This document shows positions 19,151-29,034 of a DNA stretch of 64,000 nt, piece after piece. The stretch is from an uncultured Flavobacteriaceae bacterium (lineage in GTDB: Bacteria; Bacteroidota; Bacteroidia; Flavobacteriales; Flavobacteriaceae). Location: positions 124,001 to 188,000 of the forward strand of contig CALDYU010000003.1 in assembly GCA_937944485.1 (NCBI GenBank), written 5' to 3'. The first letter of the stretch is position 1, and the number at the start of each line of letters is the position of its first letter. The notes below the pieces were generated by a model. It was not told the DNA's origin and made no database searches. It saw nothing but the letters and a program-made list of their open reading frames with translations. The position numbers and the translations under genes were made by a program.

Positions 19151-20725
19151 ATGGATACATTTCTGAATGCATTATCCTCTTTTCCCTGGTGGGGATATGT
19201 TCTCGGGTTTCTGGGATTAGTCGCCTTTCGCGATATTTTTATCCAAAAATCACATACAATATCGCACAACTATCCTGTCGTTGGACACTTACGTTATTGG
19301 CTTGAAAGTATTGGCCCTGAAATGCGGCAGTATTTTGTAGCGAACAATCGAGAAGAGCTGCCTTTTAATCGTATTGAACGTGGTTGGATTTATGCCTCGG
19401 CCAAAAAAGAAAACAACTACGAAGGTTTTGGTACCGATCGCGACATCTATGCACATCAACACATTTTTGTAAAAAATCAAATGATGGCGTTTAAAGCGCC
19501 TGAAGGACATCCAAATATTGAACATAAAGATTTCGTGCCTTGTGCAAAAATCATGGGCGCCCATAATAAGCGTAGAAAACCTTACCGCCCAGCATCAGTT
19601 ATTAACGTATCTGCTATGAGTTTTGGTTCTTTATCTGCCGCTGCTGTGGCCTCGATGAATGAAGGTGTAGCAAAAGCAAATGCGTATCACAATACTGGGG
19701 AGGGTGGACTCTCGCCCTATCATAAAAAAGGAGGAGATGTCGTTTTTCATTTCGGAACAGGATATTTTGGTGTACGTAGTGCTGACGGAAATTTATCCTT
19801 AGAGAAACTTGAAAAGTTGGTACAAGAGAATCCATGTATTAAAGCCATCGAAATTAAATTGTCGCAAGGTGCTAAACCTGGCAAAGGAGGCGTCTTACCT
19901 GGAGCGAAAATTACGAAACAAATTGCTGAAATTAGAGGTGTGGAAGCTGGCAAAGATGTATTATCACCCTCTACGCACAAGGCCTTCAGTAATGTGACTG
20001 AATTAATGCAGCTTATTGAAACAATTGCAGAAAAAACGGGTTTACCTGTGGGTATAAAAGGGGCCATTGGCAAATTAGATCAGTGGGAAGAGCTGGCTGA
20101 TATCATGGTGACTACAGGAAAAGGCCCTGACTTTATAGCTGTCGACGGTGGTGAAGGTGGAACTGGGGCTGCTCCCCCTTCTTTTGCTGATCATGTTTCT
20201 TTACCGTGGGTTTACGGATTTTCGGCGTTGTATAAAATATTTCAAAAAAGAAATCTCGTAGATCGAATCGTCTTTGTTGGCAGTGGCAAACTAGGTTTTC
20301 CTGCTAAAGCGGCAATGGCATTTGCTATGGGTGTCGATTGTATAAATGTAGCCCGTGAAGCCATGATGAGTATCGGTTGCATTCAAGCTCAAATATGCCA
20401 CACCAATAGATGCCCTGCCGGCATAGCAACACAAAATAAATGGCGCCAAAAAGGAATCAATGTCCCTCTAAAATCTGATCGACTCGCGCAATATTTTAAA
20501 ACCTTTAGAAAAGAGCTGATTGAGATAACCCATGCTGCCGGTTATGAACACCCTTGTCAATTTACGATGAATGATATTCAGGTTAATGTTGATGATATAG
20601 ATCTTACGAGAAATCTCAGAACTACCTATGGGTATAATAAAACTGCCGTTACATTTACAGGTACACAAAACCTCTACGATTGTCAGTACTTAGGCGGAAA
20701 GGATTTCACGGAATCAGTGAAATAA
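19151..20725 (+). CDS. FMN-binding glutamate-synthase-like protein, membrane-anchored
   Basis: A 524-aa protein made mainly of the central FMN/synthase domain of GltB, without the glutaminase domain and without the C-terminal beta-helix. An N-terminal hydrophobic segment (about 12-30, WWGYVLGFLGLVAF) should anchor it in the inner membrane. The FMN barrel carries SAMSFGSLSAAA, GEGGLSPYHKKGGDVV and DGGEGGTGAAPPSFADH. The cluster motif C-x5-C-x4-C (CIQAQICHTNRCPAG) matches the [3Fe-4S] ligands of GltB. In glutamate synthase this domain makes glutamate from 2-oxoglutarate and ammonia. What the stand-alone anchored version does is not established. It follows the M20 gene after 37 bp. Confidence 0.87.
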   Translation: MDTFLNALSSFPWWGYVLGFLGLVAFRDIFIQKSHTISHNYPVVGHLRYWLESIGPEMRQYFVANNREELPFNRIERGWIYASAKKENNYEGFGTDRDIYAHQHIFVKNQMMAFKAPEGHPNIEHKDFVPCAKIMGAHNKRRKPYRPASVINVSAMSFGSLSAAAVASMNEGVAKANAYHNTGEGGLSPYHKKGGDVVFHFGTGYFGVRSADGNLSLEKLEKLVQENPCIKAIEIKLSQGAKPGKGGVLPGAKITKQIAEIRGVEAGKDVLSPSTHKAFSNVTELMQLIETIAEKTGLPVGIKGAIGKLDQWEELADIMVTTGKGPDFIAVDGGEGGTGAAPPSFADHVSLPWVYGFSALYKIFQKRNLVDRIVFVGSGKLGFPAKAAMAFAMGVDCINVAREAMMSIGCIQAQICHTNRCPAGIATQNKWRQKGINVPLKSDRLAQYFKTFRKELIEITHAAGYEHPCQFTMNDIQVNVDDIDLTRNLRTTYGYNKTAVTFTGTQNLYDCQYLGGKDFTESVK

Positions 20726-20780
20726 TATAATTTTGTTTTTTTAATCAGGTATATTCCACCGTATCGCCAAAAACACCTTT

Positions 20781-21554
20781 ATGAAAAGAATTCTACTTGT
20801 CTTAAGTCTTGTAATTACTTGCAGTATTTCAGGAAACGCTCAAAAAAAAAGTGAATTAATCGCTGAGCTTGCTGAACTGAAAATGCAACTCGATTCTGTA
20901 AACAATCAAATCGCGATATCACTACGCAATGAAAAGTCGAGTTTGGCAAAAGCCGAATCGTTTGAATCCCAAGCTCTAGAACTTAGAGAGGCCAACAAGA
21001 CTTTAATGAAAAACCTAAATAGTTTTTCTCAGCTTTCTAGCCAAAACTCATCGAATATGAACAAGGCTATGGAAAGCCTTAACGCGAAAGAACGTCAGCT
21101 TAAAATTATTAATGATGCTATTGCTAAAAATGATTCATTAGCATTAGTTGTTCTTACTGGCGCGAAACAAACTTTAGGAGAAAATGCAAAAATTGGTGTT
21201 ACAAATGGCATGGTAGTCATTTCGCCTGATCTAAATACGCTTTTTGGTAATGATACGGGTTCGACAATAAGTTCTGAAGCTCAGCTTATGATACAAAAAA
21301 TTGCTCAAATTTTAGTTTCAAATCCGGATATGGATATTACCATTGAAGGACTTAGTATGACTGGAGATTTAGATCTACCAGCGCAGCAAGCCTCGGCCAT
21401 AAGCACTGCATTACAAGGTCTTGAAATACCAGCTGAACGCATTCATACAGTAGGGAAAGATGGAAATCTAAAAGAAGGAGTGCTGCTGAAAATACACCCC
21501 AAGTTTAGTGCTTTCTACCATATGGTGAAAGAGCATCTGAAGAATGGAAATTAG
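20781..21554 (+). CDS. Exported OmpA-like paralogue with degenerate peptidoglycan-binding motif
   Basis: A 257-aa exported protein with signal peptide ending ISGNAQ. It aligns along its length with the OmpA lipoprotein at 7425-8276: a coiled coil at 25-120, the shared pattern MESLNAKERQLKIINDAIA, and the shared C-terminus KFSAFYHMVKE. It lacks the lipobox cysteine. The OmpA HTDD and NWDLSTKRA motifs are replaced by LSMTGDLD and LPAQQASAI, so the residues that grip diaminopimelate are gone. The OmpA-like fold may remain as a structural or interaction module. A TAATTTTG element at 20728-20735 just after the previous stop could be its -7 box. Confidence 0.8.
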   Translation: MKRILLVLSLVITCSISGNAQKKSELIAELAELKMQLDSVNNQIAISLRNEKSSLAKAESFESQALELREANKTLMKNLNSFSQLSSQNSSNMNKAMESLNAKERQLKIINDAIAKNDSLALVVLTGAKQTLGENAKIGVTNGMVVISPDLNTLFGNDTGSTISSEAQLMIQKIAQILVSNPDMDITIEGLSMTGDLDLPAQQASAISTALQGLEIPAERIHTVGKDGNLKEGVLLKIHPKFSAFYHMVKEHLKNGN

Positions 21555-21610
21555 ATATACTTTTTTCTCTAAAACATCGTTTTACATCCAGTAACCATAT
21601 ACCAAAAAAG

Positions 21611-22129
21611 ATGAGTGGAGACCAAGTTTTTCAATTATTCGCATATGTTATCCCTTCGATAATAACTGGTGCCATCGCATTCTATTTTTTTAGAATGCAT
21701 ACCAACAATGAAGAAGGAAGAAGGCGTTATTTATTACATAAAGATTCACAGGCAAGTACTCTACCCATACGGTTGCAAGCCTATGAGCGTATGGCATTAT
21801 TTTTAGAACGTATTTCCATTCCTAGTCTTGTACTTAGAGTGCCGCCAAAATCATCTGACAAAGCTGCTTATGAGAATTTATTAATAAAAAGTATAGAGAA
21901 CGAATTTGAACACAACTTATCGCAACAAATTTATCTTACCGATGAATTATGGAATGTCATCAAAGCTGCCAAAAATGCAACTGTTCAAATGATTCGTAAA
22001 GCCGGTATGAGTGAAACCGATTCTGCTGATAAACTTCGTGAAGACGTATTAACAGAGACAATGGATAAGCAAAACCCTTCAGCTACTGCCTTGGCTTTCG
22101 TAAAAAAAGAAATTGCCGAACTCTGGTAA
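21611..22129 (+). CDS. Conserved membrane-anchored protein of unknown function
   Basis: A 172-aa protein with one N-terminal transmembrane segment (about 8-27, FAYVIPSIITGAIAFYFF), followed by a soluble, mostly helical domain: RLQAYERMALFLERISIP, FEHNLSQQIYLTDELWNVIKAAKNATVQMIRKA. I believe it is a Flavobacteriia-conserved family but cannot name a function. It comes 56 bp after the OmpA-like paralogue and ends 6 bp from the convergent patatin gene, so it is probably the last gene of the plus-strand run. Confidence 0.75.
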   Translation: MSGDQVFQLFAYVIPSIITGAIAFYFFRMHTNNEEGRRRYLLHKDSQASTLPIRLQAYERMALFLERISIPSLVLRVPPKSSDKAAYENLLIKSIENEFEHNLSQQIYLTDELWNVIKAAKNATVQMIRKAGMSETDSADKLREDVLTETMDKQNPSATALAFVKKEIAELW

Positions 22130-22135
22130 TTAAAA

Positions 22136-23050
22136 CTATTCGTGCTCATTAGGCTGAATAGGATTCGTTTCTTCGTTTTTATTCTTTGCATATAAAAATC
22201 CCCGCTTCCACCAGCGTGTCATTTTTTCTTTGTTGAAAATCAAAGAATTTGTAGTCAAAACGGTTGGTGTGTAATATAAATTGATAATCGCATTTCTCTG
22301 ATTTGCGACTAATTTTCCTATTCGGATATTATGATTTTCGATACGGTCAAGAATAAAGCTTAACATGGTAGTTAATAATTCAAAAGGGTTTCTTGAAGGC
22401 ATACGATTCATGTAATTAATTTCAGTATGCAAGACGATCGCGTCAATATGATTAGCACCCCTTAGCACAGCTTCTTCAATCGGCACAATACTTCCTAAGC
22501 CTCCATCGGCATATTCTGAACCATTTTTTCGCACTAAACTCATAAAGGGTGTATAGTTTGCCGAAATCCAAATCCAATCACAAAACTCATCATAACTATA
22601 ATCCATTATAGATTTATATTCTACTTGGTTTAGTGAAAGGTTTGAAACGGTGACCACTACGTCATTAGGTCCTTCCCTTAGTTCATTATACTCCTCAATG
22701 GTTATGCTTTGTCTAATGAGTTCGCGTAGATTTTCACTCTCCCCAAAAGTCTTTTTCCCTCTTAAAAAACTCCTAAGCACATTCCAATGATTAATAGAAA
22801 TTTCATCAATTCCATGCTTTTTCTTTACCTTAAAAGGACAATTATTGAAAATTGTTTTTTGATTTACATTCGAATAAATCTCTTTAATTTTATCAAGTTT
22901 GCCTAATGCCAAATGGCAGATCAACAAACTACCTGTTGAGGTACCGACAAAAAGATCGTATTTATTACCAGATTCTTGAATAAGAAATTGCGCTACACCT
23001 CCAGCAAAGGCTCCTTTACTACCGCCACCTGAAATAACTAATGCACGCAT
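22136..23050 (-). CDS. Patatin-like phospholipase
   Basis: A 304-aa serine lipase of the patatin family with a Ser-Asp dyad. The oxyanion loop is GGGSKG (8-13), the nucleophile elbow GTSTG with S38, and the aspartate is D182 in ADGGLGS. There is no signal peptide or membrane segment, so the protein should be cytoplasmic and act on phospholipid or acyl esters. The start codon shares one base with the stop of the upstream M1 peptidase gene (TAATG), so they form an operon with coupled translation. Confidence 0.9.
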   Translation of the reverse strand: MRALVISGGGSKGAFAGGVAQFLIQESGNKYDLFVGTSTGSLLICHLALGKLDKIKEIYSNVNQKTIFNNCPFKVKKKHGIDEISINHWNVLRSFLRGKKTFGESENLRELIRQSITIEEYNELREGPNDVVVTVSNLSLNQVEYKSIMDYSYDEFCDWIWISANYTPFMSLVRKNGSEYADGGLGSIVPIEEAVLRGANHIDAIVLHTEINYMNRMPSRNPFELLTTMLSFILDRIENHNIRIGKLVANQRNAIINLYYTPTVLTTNSLIFNKEKMTRWWKRGFLYAKNKNEETNPIQPNEHE

Positions 23051-25134
23051 TACTGTTTTAATTTAGTATTCATATAACGTTCTTCTTCCCCTTTTAGTTC
23101 TTTTGTTAGGGCTACCAATCGGGTTTTATAAGCCTGGTCTTTCAGTAAATCTTGCAGCAAATTTCGAGCATATTTTTTGAATTGCCAACTATGGTGTACG
23201 CAGGCATTGGCTAAATTCTTAAGAGCAGCATCATCAAAGCCCAAAGCTTGATTCAAATATTGAAATGCTCCCATACGAACTTCCCAAGAATATTGTTTTG
23301 ACGTGTAGTTACTTAATTCCTTAAAGTAGACAGGAGTATTTCTTGTTTCATAGTCGTTAGTAACTATCGCCAAGGTTAACCAAAGTAGGCGAACATTTTT
23401 ATTTGGCAAACCTGTTACATTTTTAGTACGCTTTAAAAAAGTTCTTCTCTTTTCAGGATAAGCCTCCCACAAACGAAACAAGCTATTTTCAATTGTCACA
23501 TAACTTTCGTCTTGTAACAAGGTGACTACATTTTGATATGGAAGTTTTTTGATGTCATTAATTACGGAAATTAATTGTTGTCTTATTGCAATAGTATCTG
23601 CTTGTAAGGCATCTTCAAGAATTTCTTGAGGCAAAGAGGCATGGGCCCACTCAAGAATCTGTTTTTTAAGATGTACTGAATTCGTGCCATTCCAGTACTT
23701 TTTATAATTAATGACTTTAGGTTGAAAAGTTACTAAATCAGATTCTAATTCAAATGCATGTTGGATAGCTTTCGATTTCTCAGCTAAACTGGTTTTTGCT
23801 TTTTCTAATGGAAAACCGGTATTTTCAAGCCATTCGTCTCTAAAATCATCCAAATTCGTTTCACTAACCAGCTCCATTTCCTTTATAAAATCAGATATAG
23901 TTACATTTTTAAACTGATGTTTTTGGAGATAGTTTTGAATTCCTTTTTTAAAGGTCGTATCACCTATTTGATTTCTAAGCATAAATAAAGCCCAAGCTCC
24001 TTTTTCATAAAATATCAAACTACTCGCTTTAGGATCCGTTAAGGCTTGACCTTCCCCACTTTCCACAACATTTTTCAACTGCTGCAGGGTTCTAAATAGC
24101 TTCCAATAATAATGGTCATCGCCAAAAATTTTCTTCTCTGCTAATTGGGCATAGTAGGTCGCAAAACCTTCATGAAGCCAATGGTGGTTACCATCCTTTT
24201 CCGTTACCAGATTCCCAAACCACTGATGCGCCAATTCATGAGCATTCACATTGACATAATTTTTATCTACAAATGCGGTGGAATCAATTACATAGCCATC
24301 CGAAAAAACAGTAACCGTAGTATTTTCCATACCTGCATAAAGAAAATCATGAACTGGAATTTGCTTATAATTCTGCCAAGGATATGGAAAACCAATTTCT
24401 TCCTCTAGAAAATCAAAAATTTCTTTGGTGTACCGATAAGTGGGTTCCACTTTTAAACTGTCTTGCCCGTAGTAATAGTTTTCTATGAGGATTCCACTTT
24501 TTGATTGTAATTCTTGTTTGTCATAATTTCCTATAGCAAAAGCGAGCAAGTAACTACTCATAGGTTTTTGCATGTCGAATGACCACATCAATGCATCAGG
24601 TTCCTCATTTGACTTGGCTAATAGCTTTCCATTGGCAAGAACAGCATACTTCTCATTTATTGTAATGTTTAAATCAAATTCTATTTTCTCTTCCATATCG
24701 TCAAAACTAGGCAACCAATGACTGGTATACTTCCCTTGACCTTGCGTCCATATTTGCTCATTATTCTCTATTTCGTCATCCCACCCAAAAAAATAAACAG
24801 TTTGTTTGGGTTTAGCAGTGTATTCAAATGTAATAGACCGCTCCTCCCCTTGTTTAAAATTTTCATATAAGATTATCCTTTCTTCATTATTCGTAAATCG
24901 TACTGCCTTATAATCGATTAGCACTGAAGAAAAATCTATGTTTTTCGCATCTAAAAAAATAGAATCTATATCTGCCAAAACATCAAAATAGTACGTAACA
25001 TGGCCTTGAATTTCTTTTTGCTCAGGATTTGGTATTAATGAGACTTTTGCATTAATAAAATCAAGCTTATCTTGATGTTGAGCATTTGAATGCGAAAAAC
25101 TTAAAAGCAACACTAAAAGCAATAGAAATCTCAT
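23050..25134 (-). CDS. M1 family metallo-aminopeptidase, exported
   Basis: A 694-aa gluzincin peptidase that removes N-terminal residues from peptides in the periplasm. The signal peptide is MRFLLLLVLLLSFSHSNAQ. The exopeptidase motif is YAGMEN (266-271, replacing GAMEN), zinc ligands are H299 and H303 in HELAHQWFG, with E322 in HEGFATYY. The N-terminal beta domain and the C-terminal helical repeat domain give normal family length. It lies upstream of the patatin gene in one operon. Confidence 0.92.
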   Translation of the reverse strand: MRFLLLLVLLLSFSHSNAQHQDKLDFINAKVSLIPNPEQKEIQGHVTYYFDVLADIDSIFLDAKNIDFSSVLIDYKAVRFTNNEERIILYENFKQGEERSITFEYTAKPKQTVYFFGWDDEIENNEQIWTQGQGKYTSHWLPSFDDMEEKIEFDLNITINEKYAVLANGKLLAKSNEEPDALMWSFDMQKPMSSYLLAFAIGNYDKQELQSKSGILIENYYYGQDSLKVEPTYRYTKEIFDFLEEEIGFPYPWQNYKQIPVHDFLYAGMENTTVTVFSDGYVIDSTAFVDKNYVNVNAHELAHQWFGNLVTEKDGNHHWLHEGFATYYAQLAEKKIFGDDHYYWKLFRTLQQLKNVVESGEGQALTDPKASSLIFYEKGAWALFMLRNQIGDTTFKKGIQNYLQKHQFKNVTISDFIKEMELVSETNLDDFRDEWLENTGFPLEKAKTSLAEKSKAIQHAFELESDLVTFQPKVINYKKYWNGTNSVHLKKQILEWAHASLPQEILEDALQADTIAIRQQLISVINDIKKLPYQNVVTLLQDESYVTIENSLFRLWEAYPEKRRTFLKRTKNVTGLPNKNVRLLWLTLAIVTNDYETRNTPVYFKELSNYTSKQYSWEVRMGAFQYLNQALGFDDAALKNLANACVHHSWQFKKYARNLLQDLLKDQAYKTRLVALTKELKGEEERYMNTKLKQ

Positions 25135-25201
25135 GATGCAAATATATCAGCATTTCAACTGAAAATTACAATTATTGTTTCCGCAAGATACTTTTTAATA
25201 A

Positions 25202-25275
25202 GCTCCCCCCTTCAGAAGAAGGGAGGTGTCATGCTAAAGTAAAATTCATTCCCTCCTTTTTCTAAAGAAGAGAGC
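25202..25275. repeat. Intergenic inverted repeats upstream of recG
   Basis: CCCCCCTTC (25205-25213) pairs with GAAGGGAGG (25218-25226), with one mismatch and a 4-nt loop. GGGAGG (25221-25226) can instead pair perfectly with CCCTCC (25251-25256). A purine-rich GAAGAGAG follows at about 25267. The GC-rich block stands out in AT-rich intergenic DNA and looks like a decayed dispersed repeat or a structured leader. Confidence 0.5.
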
Positions 25276-25327
25276 CTAAAATAATCGCACAGTTGCAGCT
25301 TTATTTCTTTACCCCTAAATTCGTTTT

Positions 25328-27433
25328 ATGAATGTCAATTACTTGCAAACCCCTATAACTTATTTGAAAGGTGTCGGTCCAAATCGGGCAGAAACTTTGC
25401 AAGGAGAACTAGGCATTCATACCTATCAAGACTTACTAAATCTCTTTCCAAATCGGTATTTAGATAAAACCCAATATTATAAAATTGCTCAATTACAACG
25501 TAGTAGTGCTGATGTGCAAATCATCGGTAAAATCACCAATATTAAAACCGTTGAACAAAAGAAAGGCAATCGTGTAGTAGCTACTTTTATTGACGAAACC
25601 GGAAAAATGGAACTCGTTTGGTTCAGGGGACAAAAATGGATTCGTGAAAATATAAAACTAAATACCCCCTATGTAATCTTCGGAAAATGCAATTGGTTCA
25701 ACGGCGTATTCTCAATGCCTCACCCAGAAATGGAACTCCTAGAGGAACATAAGAAGGGGCTCAAAGTTTTCATGCAACCCATTTACCCTTCTACTGAAAA
25801 GTTGAGTGCCCGAGGCATAACAAATAGGGTTATTAGTAAATTGATTCAGCAGATTTTTATAGAATCTAAAGGCAATTTCTCAGAAACACTATCCGATAAA
25901 TTATTGCATGAATTGAAATTACTTGACAAAAGTGATTCCCTGCTCAACATACATTTTCCCAAGAACCAAGACTTATTGGCAAAAGCGCAGTTTCGATTAA
26001 AGTTTGAAGAGTTGTTTTATATACAAATGCAGCTACTTATCAAAAATATGCTGCATAAGCAGAAGATAAAAGGTTTTCCGTTTGACCAAGTAGGCGCCTT
26101 GTTCAATGAATTTTATGAAAAATACCTTCCCTTTGAGTTAACAGGAGCCCAAAAAAGAGTCATCAAAGAAATTCGTCATGACCTCGGTAGCAATGCCCAA
26201 ATGAACCGCCTACTTCAAGGTGATGTTGGTTCGGGAAAAACTATTGTTGCGGTAATGACCATGCTGCTTGCCATTGATAACGGGTATCAAGCTTGTTTAA
26301 TGGCTCCAACAGAAATTCTTGCAAACCAACATTATTCTGGGATTAAAGAATTATTGGATAAAATCGGAATCCGATGTGCTCTACTTACGGGTTCTGTCAA
26401 ACAATCCGCAAGAAAACCTATTCACGAACAATTAGAAAGTGGGGAACTCAAAATTTTAATAGGAACTCACGCCCTTCTAGAGGATAAGGTAAAATATAAA
26501 AACTTGGGACTCGCCATTATAGATGAACAACACCGTTTTGGGGTAGCCCAACGGTCGAAGCTTTGGCGCAAGAATGAATTTCCACCCCATATTTTGGTAA
26601 TGACGGCTACTCCCATTCCTCGTACGCTAGCCATGAGTTTATACGGAGATTTAGATATTTCGGTAATAGACGAGCTTCCGCCAGGAAGAAAACCTATTAA
26701 AACAGTACATCGCTTTGATTCGAACCGTTTGAAAGTGTTTCAATTTATACGCGATGAGATAAAAAAGGGGAGGCAGATTTATGTGGTATATCCACTTATT
26801 CAAGAATCTGAAGCACTAGACTATAAAGACCTGATGGATGGCTATGAGAGTATCGCACGAGACTTCCCCCTACCCGATTATCAGATTTCTATTGTACACG
26901 GTAAAATGAAACCTACGGATAAAGATTATGAGATGGATCGCTTTGTACTTGGTGAAACTCAAATAATGGTCGCTACTACGGTAATTGAAGTAGGCGTTAA
27001 TGTACCCAATGCATCGGTTATGATTATTGAAAGTGCCGAACGTTTTGGTCTATCTCAACTACATCAATTACGGGGGCGCGTTGGCCGTGGAGCAGACCAG
27101 AGTTTCTGTATTCTTATGACGAGTCATAAACTTTCGAGCGAAGCGAAGACACGCCTAGAAACTATGGTGAATACGAATGACGGATTTGAAATTGCCGAAG
27201 TTGATTTAAAACTTCGAGGACCTGGAGATCTTATGGGTACGCAACAAAGTGGTGTTTTAAATCTTAAAATCGCAGATATCGTAAAAGACAATGACATTCT
27301 GAAAACCGCCCGTTATCATGCCATTCAAATATTGAAACAAGACCCAACATTAGAGAAAACTGAAAATTTAGTCATTCGCCATGCTTACGCTCAACTAGTA
27401 AAGTATAAAAATATCTGGAATTACATTAGTTAA
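25328..27433 (+). CDS. recG: ATP-dependent DNA helicase RecG
   Basis: A 701-aa helicase that remodels stalled forks and branch-migrates Holliday junctions. The N-terminal wedge/OB domain spans about 60-160 (DVQIIGKITNIKTVEQKKGNRVV). The motor domains carry Walker A GDVGSGKT, DEQH box (IIDEQHRFG), motif III MTATPIPRT, and the QLHQLRGRVGRG motif VI. The TRG segment near the C-terminus (GFEIAEVDLKLRGPGDLMGTQQSG) is diagnostic. Length is normal. It is transcribed alone, with structured repeats upstream. Confidence 0.96.
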   Translation: MNVNYLQTPITYLKGVGPNRAETLQGELGIHTYQDLLNLFPNRYLDKTQYYKIAQLQRSSADVQIIGKITNIKTVEQKKGNRVVATFIDETGKMELVWFRGQKWIRENIKLNTPYVIFGKCNWFNGVFSMPHPEMELLEEHKKGLKVFMQPIYPSTEKLSARGITNRVISKLIQQIFIESKGNFSETLSDKLLHELKLLDKSDSLLNIHFPKNQDLLAKAQFRLKFEELFYIQMQLLIKNMLHKQKIKGFPFDQVGALFNEFYEKYLPFELTGAQKRVIKEIRHDLGSNAQMNRLLQGDVGSGKTIVAVMTMLLAIDNGYQACLMAPTEILANQHYSGIKELLDKIGIRCALLTGSVKQSARKPIHEQLESGELKILIGTHALLEDKVKYKNLGLAIIDEQHRFGVAQRSKLWRKNEFPPHILVMTATPIPRTLAMSLYGDLDISVIDELPPGRKPIKTVHRFDSNRLKVFQFIRDEIKKGRQIYVVYPLIQESEALDYKDLMDGYESIARDFPLPDYQISIVHGKMKPTDKDYEMDRFVLGETQIMVATTVIEVGVNVPNASVMIIESAERFGLSQLHQLRGRVGRGADQSFCILMTSHKLSSEAKTRLETMVNTNDGFEIAEVDLKLRGPGDLMGTQQSGVLNLKIADIVKDNDILKTARYHAIQILKQDPTLEKTENLVIRHAYAQLVKYKNIWNYIS

Positions 27434-27537
27434 TCAACAATAAAAGGATAGTTTGTTGAACATCGTAAATTTAATCTGTGTGAATTTCCTAAAAACACCT
27501 TCTTTGCTTAGCTTTGTCAGCTTAGAATTGAAAGATA

Positions 27538-28959
27538 ATGAGCGCAAAAAAAACACTGTTTGATAAAGTATGGGATTCTCATGTGGTTCATCAAATTAAA
27601 AATGGCCCCGATGTATTGTTTATCGACCGTCACATGGTACATGAAGTGACGAGTCCTGTTGCATTTTTAGGCCTAAAAAACAGAGGAATCGGTGTAATGC
27701 ATCCTGAAAAAACTTTTGCAACTGCTGATCATAATACGCCAACAATTAACCAACACCTTCCTGTAGCTGATCCGCTTTCAGCCAATCAACTGAAAATGTT
27801 AGAGGAAAATGCTAATGAATATGATATTTCGTATTGGGGATTAGGACACGAAAAAAACGGCATTGTTCATGTTGTGGGTCCGGAATACGGCATAACACTG
27901 CCTGGTGCTACAATAGTTTGTGGCGATTCACATACCTCTACCCATGGCGCTTTTGGAGCGATCGCATTTGGTATTGGCACCTCAGAAGTTGAAATGGTTT
28001 TGGCTACGCAGTGTATTATGCAGCCCAAGCCTAAAAGTATGCGCATCAATATTACAGGTGATTTACAATTTGGAGTAACGCCAAAAGATGTTGCCTTATT
28101 TATTATATCGCAGTTAACTACTTCTGGTGCGACGGGATACTTCGTAGAATATGCTGGCGATGTATTCAAAAATATGACCATGGAAGGTCGCATGACTGTA
28201 TGTAACCTAAGCATTGAAATGGGTGCCCGTGGCGGAATGATTGCTCCAGATGAAACTACTTTTCACTATATCAAAGGACGTGAGTTTACTCCGAAAGAAG
28301 CCGCATGGAATACGGCAATGGATTATTGGCAGACCCTATATACAGACGAAGGAGCTGAGTTTCATAAAGAACTGACATTCGATGGTTCTCAAATTGAACC
28401 AATGATTACCTACGGAACCAATCCTGGTATGGGTATGGGAATTTCGAATGACATTCCATTAGTAGAAGCTGCTCAAGGTGGCGCTGCCACGTATAAAAAG
28501 TCATTGCAGTACATGCAATTTGATGAAGGAGATGCTATGATTGGTAAACCGATAGATTTTGTCTTCTTAGGTAGTTGTACAAACGGACGAATTGAAGATT
28601 TCAGAGCTTTTGCATCCATTGTAAAGGGGAAACAAAAAGCAGCGAATGTCACGGCATGGTTAGTTCCGGGAAGTCACAAGGTCGAATCGGCTATTAAAGA
28701 AGAAGGTATCTTAGATATTCTTACCGAAGCAGGCTTCGAACTAAGAGAACCTGGATGTTCCGCCTGCTTAGCAATGAATGATGATAAAGTACCACCAGGA
28801 AAATTAGCGGTGAGCACATCAAATCGAAATTTTGAAGGAAGACAAGGCCCCGGTTCTAGAACATTATTGGCTAGTCCGCTTGTCGCGGCAGCAGCAGCGG
28901 TTACTGGTAAGGTAACAGACCCAAGAGAATTAATGGAAAAAGAAGTAGTTGCAGGTTGA
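27538..28959 (+). CDS. leuC: 3-isopropylmalate dehydratase large subunit
   Basis: A 473-aa aconitase-superfamily enzyme with a [4Fe-4S] cluster that isomerises 2- and 3-isopropylmalate in leucine synthesis. In the citramalate pathway the same enzyme converts citramalate to 3-methylmalate. Cluster cysteines are visible in LGSCTNGR and [24 protein letters not shown] and [11 protein letters not shown] are further signatures. It heads leuC-leuD-cimA-leuB. A possible -7 element TAGCTTTG lies at 27509-27516, without a clear -33 partner. Confidence 0.96.
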   Translation: MSAKKTLFDKVWDSHVVHQIKNGPDVLFIDRHMVHEVTSPVAFLGLKNRGIGVMHPEKTFATADHNTPTINQHLPVADPLSANQLKMLEENANEYDISYWGLGHEKNGIVHVVGPEYGITLPGATIVCGDSHTSTHGAFGAIAFGIGTSEVEMVLATQCIMQPKPKSMRINITGDLQFGVTPKDVALFIISQLTTSGATGYFVEYAGDVFKNMTMEGRMTVCNLSIEMGARGGMIAPDETTFHYIKGREFTPKEAAWNTAMDYWQTLYTDEGAEFHKELTFDGSQIEPMITYGTNPGMGMGISNDIPLVEAAQGGAATYKKSLQYMQFDEGDAMIGKPIDFVFLGSCTNGRIEDFRAFASIVKGKQKAANVTAWLVPGSHKVESAIKEEGILDILTEAGFELREPGCSACLAMNDDKVPPGKLAVSTSNRNFEGRQGPGSRTLLASPLVAAAAAVTGKVTDPRELMEKEVVAG

Positions 28960-29034
28960 TGACTGTCAGTTGACCTTATTTTAATTCAGCAATACAACAT
29001 AAAACCATCAACTATTAAAGAACAACTAATTACA

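Noticed and set aside
27434..27459. TCAACAA/TTGTTGA hairpin after recG
   Set aside because: No T tract, and no leader ORF with Leu codons was found before leuC, so neither terminator nor leu attenuator is supported.
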